A stretch of DNA of 64,000 bases, from the NCBI GenBank assembly GCA_963971405.1, contig OZ020485.1, positions 3,534,001 to 3,598,000 on the forward strand, written 5' to 3'. The notes below the pieces were generated by a model. The model was not told the origin of the DNA. It did no database searches and saw only the letters and a list, made by a program, of their open reading frames with translations. Below are positions 40,329 through 51,277 of the stretch, one piece after another; the first letter of the stretch is position 1, and each line of letters opens with the position of its first letter. A program made the position numbers and the translations under genes. The stretch comes from Psococerastis gibbosa (taxonomy: Eukaryota; Arthropoda; Insecta; Psocodea; Psocidae).

Positions 40329-41345
40329 TTGGGTGCAGTCAAAGATATATTGATCACGGATAGATAGGAAATCCCTGGGAGCATACCTTGGGTATTTCTA
40401 TTCATAAAAATTTTGAGCAAGAGCAACAAGTTTTTCTACGTGAGTTGCTCGGCTGTATTCATAATTTAAAACATTAATTTGCACTAGCAGCGTCACTATA
40501 CCGTACATTTCTCGAGCTTTATGACCGGAAGGTAATGCTTATATAAATATAAAATTAATTGGTTATGAATATGAAAGACTTAATAAATCAAAATAGCCTA
40601 ATAAAAAGGCGCCAAACTTTTAAATTAACCAGATGCTCAGTTTGCTTGTTATTACATGTCCTGTGCACGTCAGTTTTGACTTTCCAGCGGCTACGTGTTT
40701 AAGCTACATTAATTGTGCTTTATTTCATTGGTGCCTAAAAACGTTTCAAACATTTTTTTTTTTGCTTACTCTCAAGGAAGGCTGTGGTTTATAATCAATC
40801 TGCGTATGTGCGAGTAAGCAAACATCAAGGTCAGGTTTATATTTAGACATTTTCAGGAATTGTTTTGATTATTAACTAATTATGAAGGCTCACACGGCCG
40901 GAGTTTGTTGCTGATGAAACAGTGGAATCCAGACTGATGGGCCGTGGTTCGTGGTCAATCAAGTTTCCGAGATACAATATACAGTGTAGATGTAGTACCT
41001 ACCACTTAAGTTGAGGAAAAACTTGGAAGCACGCTTTCAGATCCATCACTCATCAGCCCGGAGTTACGTGACGAAGCAGTAGAATCCGGGATGATAGGCC
41101 ATGGTCGTTCTGAAAGCGTACTTTCAAAGACTTCGTCAACATCTGCGGTCGACATCTTCAGTTGTAACTGCGTAGACTTCTAAGATTGTATCTCGGAGGC
41201 TCAGCAGCAACATTAGAAGTCTACGCAGTTGAAGATGTTGACGAAACGTTTGGAAGTACGCTTTCATAACGACCACGGCCTATCATCCCTGATTCTACTA
41301 CTTCGTCTCATCAATTGTTGTTTGACTTCCTACAGCTAAACAATT
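40329..41345. other. Spacer between hexosaminidase and Asteroid-like gene 1
   Basis: AATAAA at 40582-40587 may end the 6b transcript. From about 40890 the sequence carries copies of a repeat with 'gatgataggccatggtcgt', ending in the foldback next to the Asteroid-like gene. An acceptor-like 'ttcctacag' lies 10 bases before that gene's ATG. Confidence 0.45.
41059..41312. repeat. Foldback element G upstream of Asteroid-like gene 1
   Basis: The arms 'agcagtagaatccgggatga' and 'tcatccctgattctactact' pair, as do 'gaaagcgtactttcaaagac' and 'gtttggaagtacgctttc'. The inner part has the pair 'actgcgtagacttcta' / 'tagaagtctacgcagt'. A fragment of the family lies at about 55317-55350. Confidence 0.75.
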
Positions 41346-43226
41346 ATGGAGATCCGCGGTCTTGAAGCATACATTGAAGCAATGTGCCCGCAAGTTAAAC
41401 TTGACGTTAATATACGCGAGAGTGGTGATTTCCATAAAACATTGTATAAGGACATAGAGCCAGTTCTTTTAGTTGATGGTAACTCGTGTTCTCATTGGTT
41501 GTACGAAACAATTTCCAATAACCCTGGAGCCCATTTAGGATTATACAAGGAATTTGAAAAACGTTGTCAAAATCTTATCAATGCCTTTAAAGAAAATTCC
41601 ATTCGGACCGTATTCATCTTCGATGGTTATCCCACTCCAACAAACGACTCCGATGCAATACGATGGATAAAACGAAACGATCTAAAAATCCAGGCCTTCT
41701 ATCGGGCAAGGTCAATTTATGGTATACCGCTTCCACATGAAGTCATCACGAAGGCTTTCAAATCTGATATTGAAACGACAGAATTTTTCAAGTACATTTT
41801 GCGATTTAATGGCTGCGAAATTATGCAATCAGTGAATGGAATTAGTAAAGAAATTATGAGATTTATAGTCACAGAAAAGAGTTGTTTTGGTATACTAGCA
41901 CAGGCTAGTCATTTTATTGGTTTTGATATCAAAGAGACTTTGTTTTCTGTGAAGCATTTAAATCTAGAGACTTTGGACACTGTGGAATACAACCGTCAAA
42001 TGCTTGCGAGCCACTTACATATTAGGGATAAAGAGTATTTTTTCCCATTACTGGCTACACTCTGTGGCAATGATTTTCTATCCGATGATGACCTGTTCTA
42101 CTTTCATGTGTCGTTATTTGACGAGTATAATGCCACAAAAGATTTTGAATCATGGAACATACCACCCTCAACTACAATGCCACCTATTGCCGAAGTGGCA
42201 AAATGGATTGCGCAGAACTCTCAACAATTAAGCACAGAACCAGAATCTTGGGTAGCCCGGTTGTCTTCAATATTTGAACTTCCCCAATTACGCGAAAACA
42301 TAGCTTGCAGCATTCGCTATTATTCGACGACCACTGCGAGAGGCAAATCTGCTCAATCCAAGGAAAACGGTGTGTGGTCGCAAATACTTGACTTAGCAGA
42401 AGAGAGACACCGACGTCAAGGCTTGCACGGTTCGATATATTCCGTAATGTCTCATTTGAAAGACTACTACAAATACTATTACGTAGACATGTTTACCCCG
42501 GGCCTCCCATCGTGCAGTAGGTTTGTAAGACCTCTACTGAGAAGGATGTATTCAATTCTTCTAAAGGACCGCAGTATTAATGAAGTACGCCTAATTTCAG
42601 ACCAAGTTATACAACCCATACCATTACCTCGAGTCCAGAACGAGTTGCCGCCATGCCCCAGCTATCATCCAGGACTGCTCAAGTTATGGGGCGACAGCAC
42701 TGCCAAAGAGCAAATGACAATGTTGTGTTGGGCAGTCAGCAGTAACTTACAACTCCAAGATTTGCTGATGATTCCTGAAAAATTGCGCATCGCTTGCCTA
42801 GCATTGTTTTATATCGTAGAAAAGGGGCTTGGGTGCTGTGAATTCGTCCGAGATTGTCCACTTTTAGACAATCTTATTATGGTCATTGTCGTGCTCTACA
42901 AAAAGCCTTACGTAAACCCGATAAATGATGTGTATAATCAATTGCCTACTGCGAAAGAGGTGCGTATTGCCAACCTTTACACACATACCTGGTTTCAGGT
43001 TTTAGCTGCACATGACGTGTGTGGAAGTCCACTACTGAATGACAATAACAAGGTCAACAGCGTATTTTTTGACGGGAAACTGTTTCACATTGCATGTACA
43101 CAACGTTTAGATTCGGAAGTCACAGCTTTGGATAGAAATGACTTCATGTATTGGCACGTTATGTGTTTTTTAGAGAAGGCTTTCGTAGCAAATGAGGGAG
43201 CTGTGACATACACTTTACGTAGTTGA
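41346..43226 (+). CDS. Asteroid/ASTE1-like protein 1 (XPG-type PIN fold), single exon
   Basis: 626 aa, intronless. The N-terminus MEIRGLEAYIE matches the MGIRGL start of XPG/Asteroid proteins. LLVDGNSCSHWLY (D44) and FIFDGYP (D93) fit the first two Asp-bearing strands; FFPLLATLCGND (231-243) matches the Asteroid LCGND signature. The later acidic sites are gone: the place of the SSDSDF motif of human ASTE1 reads AQASHF (185-190), and the Glu-rich XPG-I helix reads VNGISKE. The C-terminal motif HDVCGSPL...NNKVNSVFFD (556-576) is shared with the second copy. Human ASTE1 is reported as a DNA nuclease; this copy may be non-catalytic (inference). A foldback sits just upstream. Confidence 0.8.
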   Translation: MEIRGLEAYIEAMCPQVKLDVNIRESGDFHKTLYKDIEPVLLVDGNSCSHWLYETISNNPGAHLGLYKEFEKRCQNLINAFKENSIRTVFIFDGYPTPTNDSDAIRWIKRNDLKIQAFYRARSIYGIPLPHEVITKAFKSDIETTEFFKYILRFNGCEIMQSVNGISKEIMRFIVTEKSCFGILAQASHFIGFDIKETLFSVKHLNLETLDTVEYNRQMLASHLHIRDKEYFFPLLATLCGNDFLSDDDLFYFHVSLFDEYNATKDFESWNIPPSTTMPPIAEVAKWIAQNSQQLSTEPESWVARLSSIFELPQLRENIACSIRYYSTTTARGKSAQSKENGVWSQILDLAEERHRRQGLHGSIYSVMSHLKDYYKYYYVDMFTPGLPSCSRFVRPLLRRMYSILLKDRSINEVRLISDQVIQPIPLPRVQNELPPCPSYHPGLLKLWGDSTAKEQMTMLCWAVSSNLQLQDLLMIPEKLRIACLALFYIVEKGLGCCEFVRDCPLLDNLIMVIVVLYKKPYVNPINDVYNQLPTAKEVRIANLYTHTWFQVLAAHDVCGSPLLNDNNKVNSVFFDGKLFHIACTQRLDSEVTALDRNDFMYWHVMCFLEKAFVANEGAVTYTLRS

Positions 43227-43627
43227 AAGATCCATATATTTAGTTTATTCAGCTGCTCCATTTAAGATAATTAATTTCTTAACTTTAAATAAACCTTAGT
43301 TATAAAGAACGGTAAAAAAAGACTAAACATATTATACATACTTTTCGCATTTCTTATCTTATAATAGGTTAGTATGTTTCTGTATGTAAAACGAAACCAA
43401 TAGCCTCTAAAATACAACTGCTGGCTATAGCCTACTGTTTTTTTTTTTAAATAAAATCTAATTTCACAGTAAATATCAATCGTAGATCTACATAAAATTT
43501 CAAATCCCATATAGAAGCAAATAATCTTTCTCGACATTTCAATGTTCAGTATACCACATTATGTGGCCGTCACTTTGATAATAATACATTTATTTTCATT
43601 ATCGTACATAAATATATAATAAACAGA
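43227..43627. other. Non-coding spacer
   Basis: AT-rich sequence after Asteroid-like gene 1. The fragment 'ctaatttcacagtaaatatc' near 43459 recalls sequence at 29405 and 31512. Nothing else seen. Confidence 0.4.
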
Positions 43628-44057
43628 AACTTGTTGTAACAACCCGAATTAGTAAAACCCAAATAATCGTTAAGAAATTAACTTTGTCTAAGAAACCGAC
43701 TTGTATTAGTATAAAACCCTGAGCGCTTTCGGCAAGAACTGCCATCTACAGAAGGGAAACCCAATAGCACAGTTACACCTTATCTGCGATTTGAGACTTT
43801 CTCAACTCGAGGAGAAGATGCAAATGTGACTAGGGAGAGGAAACCTTAGTCACCCTAGTCATATTTGCATCTTCTCCTCGAGTTGAGCAAGTCTCAAATG
43901 CAGATAAGGTGTAACTAGGCTAGTGGGTTTCCCTCTATAGATGGCAGTTCTTGCCGAAAGCGCTCAGGGTTTTATACTAACACAAGTCGGTTTCTTAGAC
44001 AAAGTTAATTTCTTAACGATTATTTGGGTTTTACTAATTCGGGTTGTTACAAGTTTT
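43628..44057. repeat. Foldback family D, full copy
   Basis: The left arm starts 'aacttgttgtaacaaccc' and the right arm ends 'cgggttgttacaagtt'. The arms of about 200 bp pair nearly throughout ('agcgctttcggcaagaactg' with 'cagttcttgccgaaagcgct'; 'cttctcctcgagttgag'), with a loop near 43840. Other copies: 57583-57893 (shortened) and 12186-12400 (half). Confidence 0.88.
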
Positions 44058-44159
44058 TCTAAAACTCTAAGTTTTTTTTATTTTTTGTTTATTAAAATGA
44101 AATACCCCGAAGTTACGAGTAGTCTACTTATTTATGTAAATATATAAAACGTGTTTACC

Positions 44160-45594
44160 ATTCTACACATAGTTCATTGAAATGTGCTGTAACAATTTCA
44201 ACAAAGCAAGTCCTGAACCCTGCAAAATTCCGTGGTCTAAAGGCAATGATTCACTAATTATATTTCTTATCTTTGTACATTGCGTTCTATTATGAAAGTA
44301 AGACTCGAACCAGTGCAGCAGTAGACCGGATATACCGATTTTTTTAAAGTTTTTGTAGCACGATACATCTATTTATGACGTCAAAACATTTTTTTAAGTC
44401 AATGTGGCATGCTACTACTTTTTTATTACTATCGAGGCCTTCCATAATGATTTTGGTATAATTCCTTAATGCTAATTCAGTACTTATTTTTGGCCTGAAT
44501 CCATACTGATTACGAGACAGATATTTAATTATTTCGAGGCATTTCAGTATACGGACTCTTACTATTAATTCCAGCAACTTTCCATGAGAACAATTTAAAT
44601 AAATTGGCCTATAGTTTTCTGCTGATTCAGGATTTCCATCTTTGTATATAGGGATAACTATACTTTCCTTTAAGTGTTTTGGATAGATGCCAGAACTAAA
44701 AGATAAGTTACAAAAACATAACAAGTGATGCAAAAGTTCATTTTTACAGGATTTTATAAGCTCAGAGGAAATTCCATCTTTTCCGGAGCTTTTCTTGTTT
44801 TTCATTTTTTTTATGGCTTTCTCAATCTCAGTTGGAGTAACGGGACCAAAATGCATCGAAGTTTCATGATCACTGCAGTTTTCAAACGGTATATTTGTGA
44901 AGTCAATATTACCTTCTTTGAAAAGTTCATCAGCTATCCCGGCAAAATATTTATTTACATGATCCGCTGCAATTTTTTCGTTGCCCTCTACATCTAGTTT
45001 TTGATTATTACTTAATTCAAGCACTGTCGGTTTCGAATTATTTGTCAAATTTCCTTTCATAAAAGAATTAGCAACTTTTCAAAATTCCTTTGTGATCTTA
45101 GCATTATCAAATTTTTCTCTACAATACTTGGTTTTGGCTCTTCTTATTTCAAATTTAATTTCTGCATAGTTAATCTAATTCTGACTTAAACTTTTCACAG
45201 AAAGGATGTTTTTTATGTAGCTTATATAATTTATTTTTCCGTTGACATTTATCAATCAAAGATTGATTAATCCACTCACTTCTTCTTCTATTTCTGTTTG
45301 TAATAGCGATAATTTCCGTTGCAGCCGTCTTTGCTAAATTGATTTTTTTAACGAGTATAGCGTAAGCATCATCCACATGGCAACAGTTATTCAGCTCTGA
45401 CCAGTCGGTGCAACTGAGACGAGCCTTTACTACTCTCAGATCGCAAAAAGTAACATACTTACAAAAATCTGTCACCGCAATAACAAGTTTACAGTGCTCT
45501 GTCGTGAACTTTTGTAATATCGGGTTGCCACGAGGTCTGATACCTGACTGAAATATAGACATTCTTCTTACATTGTTTTGTTTTATCATTTTAT
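44160..45594 (-). pseudogene. Non-LTR retrotransposon fragment (linker plus reverse transcriptase), disrupted
   Basis: On the minus strand, 45594 to about 45170 reads a linker after the endonuclease (contains RNRRRSEWINQSLIDKCQRK). 45060 to 44344 reads the RT N-terminal half: KSSGKDGISSELIKS, YKDGNPESAENYRPI, LSRNQYGFRPKIS, then CHIDLKKCFDVI. A frameshift follows, after which ISGLLLHWFESYFHNRTQC and HGILQGS (RT motif B) are still legible down to about 44170. The YxDD motif and the 3' part are absent. Affinity: Jockey/CR1/L2-like by these motifs. Dead copy. Confidence 0.8.
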
Positions 45595-46066
45595 TTCCAT
45601 TGATACCGACATGACTTTGTTTTCTATGAAACATTTAAAGATTCAGACTTTGGACACTTTGGAGATACTGTCGTAAAACGCTTGCAAGCCACTTGGACAT
45701 TAATAAGTAGTTTTTCCCACTGCTGGCGACACTGCAGCAACGATTTTCTATCTGATATCATTTGTCTCTTTTCCCCGAACATAAAGGCAAGAAGAACTTG
45801 TAGTCCATAGAGCCGACGGCTCTTCGAAAAGTGGCAGGTTGGATTAAGGAAAACTGAGACTTTAACGTCGGCCACGTCTACGCGGATATCCCAAGTTCCT
45901 GAACTAATCAAACTTCCAGAATTAAGCGAAAAACTAGCTTGTAGCATTAGATATTATTTCATAACAGATGCAAGCAGCGAATCACAAGAAAGCAAAGAAG
46001 ACGACGAGTGGCCAACAATACTTCGACTGGCCGAAGAGAAACATCGAAACGAAGGCCTGCACAAAA
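45595..46066 (+). pseudogene. Asteroid-like pseudogene fragment
   Basis: Aligns with codons of about 190-358 of the Asteroid-like genes: 'tttgttttctatgaaacatt', 'ttcagactttggacac', 'gcttgcaagccacttgga' and 'gaagagaaacatcgaaacga'. Frameshifts and a stop (for example 'aataagtag' in place of a codon run) disable it. Truncated at both ends; the left end abuts the LINE fragment. Confidence 0.85.
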
Positions 46067-46858
46067 AGTCACACAGTGAAGGGTTTACTCGTTGATTGTT
46101 AACTATCATTTGTGTTAACTAAGCAATAAACGTTGCTAATATTTTAATTTATAAATTAGTTGAGTGAAATTATATTATATTATTAAGTGATTAGGCCTGC
46201 CAGACCTATTACTTTTAAGAAGATCGCGAATTCTTAAGTAACACCTGTTTATTTTTAAATTAAAATTTATTTTATTTTATTGTCAGAAATGGTTCTGTGC
46301 AGGCATTTGCATAGCTAATGATATGTGGTCTACTATGTACGTTAACCGAACATCACTGAATTCGTCTTCAGTTTTCAACCCATATTTATCTTATGTTTGA
46401 ATGAAGAGCCAATCGAAGGGGAACTTTATGGGAGTAAAAAAATCAACTTCCACGTGAAATATCAGCCATTAACGAGTTCATTTAAACTAGAAGGAAGGTT
46501 GCTCTACAATTTTATGTGGGTACATAATGTGGCTATCACTAAAAACAGCCACAGTTATCGACAGGCGGTTAGGTCGATGAATTTACTAAACTATGGCCAA
46601 TTGGTATTATGACTACATTTCAAAATGTAGCTAGGGACATTTCTTCTATATCACATTTTATGGATTTACGATCATTATTTTTAGGTGAAATTGGATTCTA
46701 GTTTTTTGTTTAACGGATTGGGGGAAGAGGCCCGCATTATTATTATTATTTCAGGGGGTTACGAGCATGTGTGGGGGTGACCTTGGCTCTTAAGGGAGAG
46801 TTCCGGTGCGGTGGGGAACGAAGCTGGACAATATTCCTTAAAATATTAGTTTAATTTT
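46067..46858. other. Spacer left of the LTR retrotransposon
   Basis: AT-rich. The stretch near 46105-46140 ('gttaactaagcaataaacgt') recurs near 56320, downstream of Asteroid-like gene 2, so it may be old shared flank. No gene seen. Confidence 0.4.
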
Positions 46859-47044
46859 TGTGGTGTCTGTGGTTTTCTAGAACCACGTATTCCGGAAAAC
46901 CATTAGTTGGAGTTGTATGGTCGTAAACAAAAAATAAAGATGGATGAACGATTTACCGAGTTATTAATTTATTACTATATTATTTAATCCTGTACAATAA
47001 TTAATGGATATAACAGAATAATATAATGGGTAAACTACAGAACA
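46859..47044 (+). repeat. 5' LTR
   Basis: 186 bp, from 'tgtggtgtctgtggttttct' to 'gtaaactacagaaca'. Contains AATAAA at 46933-46938. Same sequence as 51445-51630 as far as I can read. Confidence 0.95.
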
Positions 47045-47045
47045 G

Positions 47046-47062
47046 TGGCGCAGTCGGTAATT
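47046..47062 (+). promoter_or_regulatory. Primer-binding site of the LTR element
   Basis: 'tggcgcagtcggtaatt' begins one base after the LTR. TGG pairs with the CCA end of a tRNA; I cannot assign the tRNA. The word also resembles the A-box region of tRNA-Lys/Met genes. Confidence 0.6.
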
Positions 47063-47143
47063 AGCCTACTATATTTACTATTTTGCGATTGTTTTTGCTT
47101 ATTGCTTACTTACTAGTGCACGTGGTACTTTTACTTTGCCACA

Positions 47144-50100
47144 ATGACAGATCTAAAAGACGTTTTGCAAGCCAATTTGAATATGCAGAAGACGATGTCG
47201 GATATTTTGAAGGCTTTAACTAGACCCCAAGGGCAAGGTTCACCTGCTCAACCTGCTACAGGTGGGGGAAAGAGTTTTCCAAAACTTGATAAATTTATTG
47301 CAAGTGACGACATTGCGTTACACATTGAAAAATGTAGTGCAGCTTTTAAACTTTACAGCATTACTGATGATAGCACGATGCTGCAATTGTTTATGCATAG
47401 TTTGCCTACTGATTTATATGGACTTACTAAGGATTTGCTACATCCGAAAACGCTTGCAAACTCACAGTATGATGATGTGACTAAACTTTTGCAAGGTCAT
47501 TTGCGACCAACACCTTTAGTCATACCTTCTCGGCATACACTATATAAACGCCGACAGCAAGAGGGAGAATCATTGGCAGCTTATTCGGCATCTTTACGCC
47601 ACTTAGCTGTTCCTTGCAAGTATGCTTCCAGCGTGTTATCAGAGGTCCTCAGGGATGTTTTTGTGGCAGGTTTACGAGATCGTCACATTTTAGATCGTGT
47701 TCTTGAGGAAGATAACGCTGATTTCGATAAGATTTATGCTCTGGCGGTGTCTCTTGAATCTGCGTCGTCAGGGACACGGGAATTGCTAGTGCAACCTTCT
47801 AGTTCCGTTAATAAAATAAAAAACAAGTCTTTTCAGAAGAATAAAGTTACTCAGGGCAAGAAGGAATCTACTTCAAAGCAGTCTACCTCTACTACGAAGG
47901 GGAAACAGATTGTGTGCTACAGGTGCGGTATGGTTGACTCGCACAAGGCTCCTGATTGCAAGAAAAAGAACTTAAAATGTACAAATTGCGGACGCGGCTC
48001 TCATGTGGCAGCCGTCTGCCTTTCAAAGAAAACGGTTCACGCGGTGGAAGATTCATTACCCATTTATACATTGTATTCAGTGACATCCGTGAGTAATGAC
48101 TTTTATAAACCTTACATGGTTCCACTGCAAGTAGGGAATAAAACAGTATCGTTAGAATTGGATACTGGAAGTGCTCATACTATTTTAAATGAACATTTAT
48201 ACAAAGACTTACAGTTGAATGCTCCGTTGCAACCTACAAAGACTCAGTTCCGGGGTTATGGTGGTACGATAATCACACCTAAAGGAGTTGTTACAGTGCC
48301 TGTGACTTATAAAGCCTCGACGGCTAACTTGCGACTTTTGGTAGTGCCAGGTAACCTGCCTCCACTCATGGGACGTGAGTGGTGTCAAAGTCTGCAAATT
48401 TCACCTGTTTTTCATGCAACCGCTACAATTACGCCGTCTGCCGAAGCGAAGCTACAGAAATTGTTAGCGGAGAACAAGGAAATTTTTAGCAGTGGCACAG
48501 GTATCGCAAAGAATTTTTGTGCTGAATTACAGTTAAAAACTGGCGCTAGTCCTAAGTACTTAAAGGCGCGACCAGTACCATTTGCTTTGAAGCCAAAAAT
48601 TTCGGCCGAGATTGACCGTTTAGTTGCAGAAGGAATTTTACGCCCTGTCGAAAGGTCGGACTTTGCGACTCCAGTGGTTCCTGTACTTAAGGGAGACGGG
48701 TCCATACGTCTTTGTGCTGACTACAGCGTTACATGCAATCAGCTCATTGAGGTTCCTCAACATCCAATGCCAGATATTGAAGATTTGATGTCTACTTTGG
48801 GGCATGGTAAATATTTTGCCAAACTGGACTGTCGTACTGCTTACTTGTCGCTACCTGTTACACCAGACACCGGTAAGATTCTAACCTTAAATACACACAA
48901 GGGACTTTATCAACCGACACGTCTGATGTTTGGGGTCAATGCGGCGCCAGCCATTTGGCAACGTTATATTGAAGGTGTTCTACGAGACATCGAAGGAATT
49001 TACGTATTTTATGACGATATGTTGGTTCAAGGAGATACAGCTGAACAGCTACTTAGTCGCCTTGCATTAGTGTTTTCTAGATTGAAAGAAAATGGACAGC
49101 GACTAAATTACAGTAAATGTGAATTCCTGAAATCTTCCGTCCAATACCTGGGTTACAAAATGTCAAAGGACGGCCTGCATAAGACTGATGAAAAAATACA
49201 GGCTATACTTAATGCTCCAAAACCTCAAAATGCCAAAGAGGTAAAATCATTCATGGGAATGGTAACTTTTTATGCACGTTTTATACCAAATTTAGCTACG
49301 ATAGCCAAGCCTTTATACGAGTTAACAAAGCACGATACAAAATTCACATGGACTAAACAGTGCGACCAAAGCTTGAAAGCTTTACAAAAGGAGATAGTTT
49401 CAGAGAAGGTTCTTGTGCACTACAGGCCGGACCTTCCAGTAATTTTGTCTGTGGATGCTAGCCCGGTCGGAATTGGGGCGGTGATCGCTCATCGTTTCAG
49501 TGATGGCTCAGAGAGGCCTATAGCGTTTGCTTCTCGCATACTTTCACCCAGCGAACGCAACTACGCCCAACTCTGTAAGGAAGCACTGGCGATTAAATGG
49601 GGCGTTTCCAAGTTTTACCGTTACCTGTTGGGACGTCGATTCTGTCTAGTTTCAGATCACAAGCCTTTGTGTCATATTTTTGGGCCTAAGGCGAAGTTAC
49701 CAGTTATTACTGCTACACGACTTCTACACTACGCGCTGTACTTGCAACAATTTCAGTTCGACGTGAAATACAGAAAGAGTGATGATAACGGCAATGCAGA
49801 TATGCTTTCACGCCTACCTGTTACATCGGAGACCTTGTTTGACCTGGATGATGTTGAAGAATTCCAAACCCATCATTTACAGGTTGTGCCAATCAAGCCT
49901 GTGGATCTGGCGAAGGCCACCAGAGAAGATCCAGACTTGATGCCTATTCTTGAAAAACTACGTGCTGGTGAGTCATTTCACGATGGCAAATATTCATTGC
50001 ATGCAGGATGCATATTGCTAGGCATTCGTGCGGTTATACCAGCAAAATTACAACGCACAATACTCCATGAACTGCATTTGGGTCATATGGGAGTAGTTAA

Positions 50101-51277
50101 AATGAAAGCGTTAGCACGTTCATACGTGTATTGGAAAAATATTGACCAAGACATAGAGAATTTGTGTCGCAATTGTGTCAACTGCGCTGAATACAAAACG
50201 CAGCAAAAAACCCCCAAGGTGCACTACTGGGAGTACCCCGCAAAACCGTGGGAGAGAATACATATAGATTTTGCTTCGTATGCAGGCAAAATTTTTTTAA
50301 TAGTGGTTGATTCTTATTCTAAATGGCCTGAGATTTTTCCGATGTCTTCAATGACAGCTAATACTACTACTACTGTTTTAAGAACATTGTTTGCTCGATA
50401 TGGTCACCCGATTTGCTTAGTTTCGGACAATCAGTCGACGTTTGTGGGAACGGAGTTCCAAGCATTTTTACGTAAACTTGGTATTCGGCATCTTACGTCG
50501 CCCCCACACTATCCAGCAAGCAATGGACAGGCTGAACGTTATGTTGGAAGTATGAAACAAGCTTTACGCTGTCTCCAGAATCAGAACAATTTATACGACA
50601 ACTTACAAGAATTTTTATTTGCATATCGCAGAGCTCCTCACGTGCTTACAGGGCACAGTCCTGCAAGTTTATTTTTGGGGCGAGAGATATCGTCACCTCT
50701 TACTATCTTACGCCCGAATATTGGTCGGGCCATCTCAGAGCAGAGAGACACCCTTTTCCAAGATCCTGTTTTCCAGCCTGGAGAAAAAGTGGCGGTACGT
50801 AACTACACTACGCCGTTACGGCGTTGGGTCTTTGGGACCATCATCAGCAAGGATGGGGCATTACAATACACGGTGCAGGTGGGAAACGAGCTGTGGCGTC
50901 GACACGGAGGTCAAATACGTCCGGTGGGACAGGACATCCCTCTCCGTGAAGAAAGAGCATACAAGCAGCCTATCGCGAATCCTGGTCCTACTCCAATTCA
51001 AGCACCGCCCACTCCTCAGCGAGATTCAAGTATTATGGATACTACTTCGGGCGAGCAGCTGACTACAGTAATTCAAGCACCGCTCACTCCTCAGAGAGAT
51101 TCCATTATTATAAGCTCTACTTCTGGCGAGCAGCAGAGTACATCTAGGCAATCGCTCACTCCAAGGCGAACTTCGATGGCTAATATGCAGATGGAGGCAC
51201 CTTCGCCTGCTGCAGAAACAGTGGCGGCTCGTCGTCCTGTCAGAAATCGCCGAGCTCCACAGCGCTTGAATATATGA
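47144..51277 (+). CDS. Gag-Pol polyprotein of Ty3/gypsy retrotransposon
   Basis: 1377 codons, uninterrupted. Order: Gag-like region (1 to about 250); two CCHC zinc knuckles (about 258-272 and 279-292); aspartic protease with DTGS (D340); reverse transcriptase with LDCRTAY and YDDM (623-626); RNase H (SVDASPVGIGAV); integrase with an H-rich/CxxC zinc region from about 975, then D1042, D1095 and E1131 (D-x35-E). The order PR-RT-RH-IN defines Ty3/gypsy. Gag and Pol are in one frame with no shift. The C-terminal tail (about 1285-1360) has two or three degenerate repeats of a PTPQRDS...TSGEQ unit. It supplies all functions for copying and inserting the element; no envelope gene follows. Confidence 0.96.
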   Translation: MTDLKDVLQANLNMQKTMSDILKALTRPQGQGSPAQPATGGGKSFPKLDKFIASDDIALHIEKCSAAFKLYSITDDSTMLQLFMHSLPTDLYGLTKDLLHPKTLANSQYDDVTKLLQGHLRPTPLVIPSRHTLYKRRQQEGESLAAYSASLRHLAVPCKYASSVLSEVLRDVFVAGLRDRHILDRVLEEDNADFDKIYALAVSLESASSGTRELLVQPSSSVNKIKNKSFQKNKVTQGKKESTSKQSTSTTKGKQIVCYRCGMVDSHKAPDCKKKNLKCTNCGRGSHVAAVCLSKKTVHAVEDSLPIYTLYSVTSVSNDFYKPYMVPLQVGNKTVSLELDTGSAHTILNEHLYKDLQLNAPLQPTKTQFRGYGGTIITPKGVVTVPVTYKASTANLRLLVVPGNLPPLMGREWCQSLQISPVFHATATITPSAEAKLQKLLAENKEIFSSGTGIAKNFCAELQLKTGASPKYLKARPVPFALKPKISAEIDRLVAEGILRPVERSDFATPVVPVLKGDGSIRLCADYSVTCNQLIEVPQHPMPDIEDLMSTLGHGKYFAKLDCRTAYLSLPVTPDTGKILTLNTHKGLYQPTRLMFGVNAAPAIWQRYIEGVLRDIEGIYVFYDDMLVQGDTAEQLLSRLALVFSRLKENGQRLNYSKCEFLKSSVQYLGYKMSKDGLHKTDEKIQAILNAPKPQNAKEVKSFMGMVTFYARFIPNLATIAKPLYELTKHDTKFTWTKQCDQSLKALQKEIVSEKVLVHYRPDLPVILSVDASPVGIGAVIAHRFSDGSERPIAFASRILSPSERNYAQLCKEALAIKWGVSKFYRYLLGRRFCLVSDHKPLCHIFGPKAKLPVITATRLLHYALYLQQFQFDVKYRKSDDNGNADMLSRLPVTSETLFDLDDVEEFQTHHLQVVPIKPVDLAKATREDPDLMPILEKLRAGESFHDGKYSLHAGCILLGIRAVIPAKLQRTILHELHLGHMGVVKMKALARSYVYWKNIDQDIENLCRNCVNCAEYKTQQKTPKVHYWEYPAKPWERIHIDFASYAGKIFLIVVDSYSKWPEIFPMSSMTANTTTTVLRTLFARYGHPICLVSDNQSTFVGTEFQAFLRKLGIRHLTSPPHYPASNGQAERYVGSMKQALRCLQNQNNLYDNLQEFLFAYRRAPHVLTGHSPASLFLGREISSPLTILRPNIGRAISEQRDTLFQDPVFQPGEKVAVRNYTTPLRRWVFGTIISKDGALQYTVQVGNELWRRHGGQIRPVGQDIPLREERAYKQPIANPGPTPIQAPPTPQRDSSIMDTTSGEQLTTVIQAPLTPQRDSIIISSTSGEQQSTSRQSLTPRRTSMANMQMEAPSPAAETVAARRPVRNRRAPQRLNI

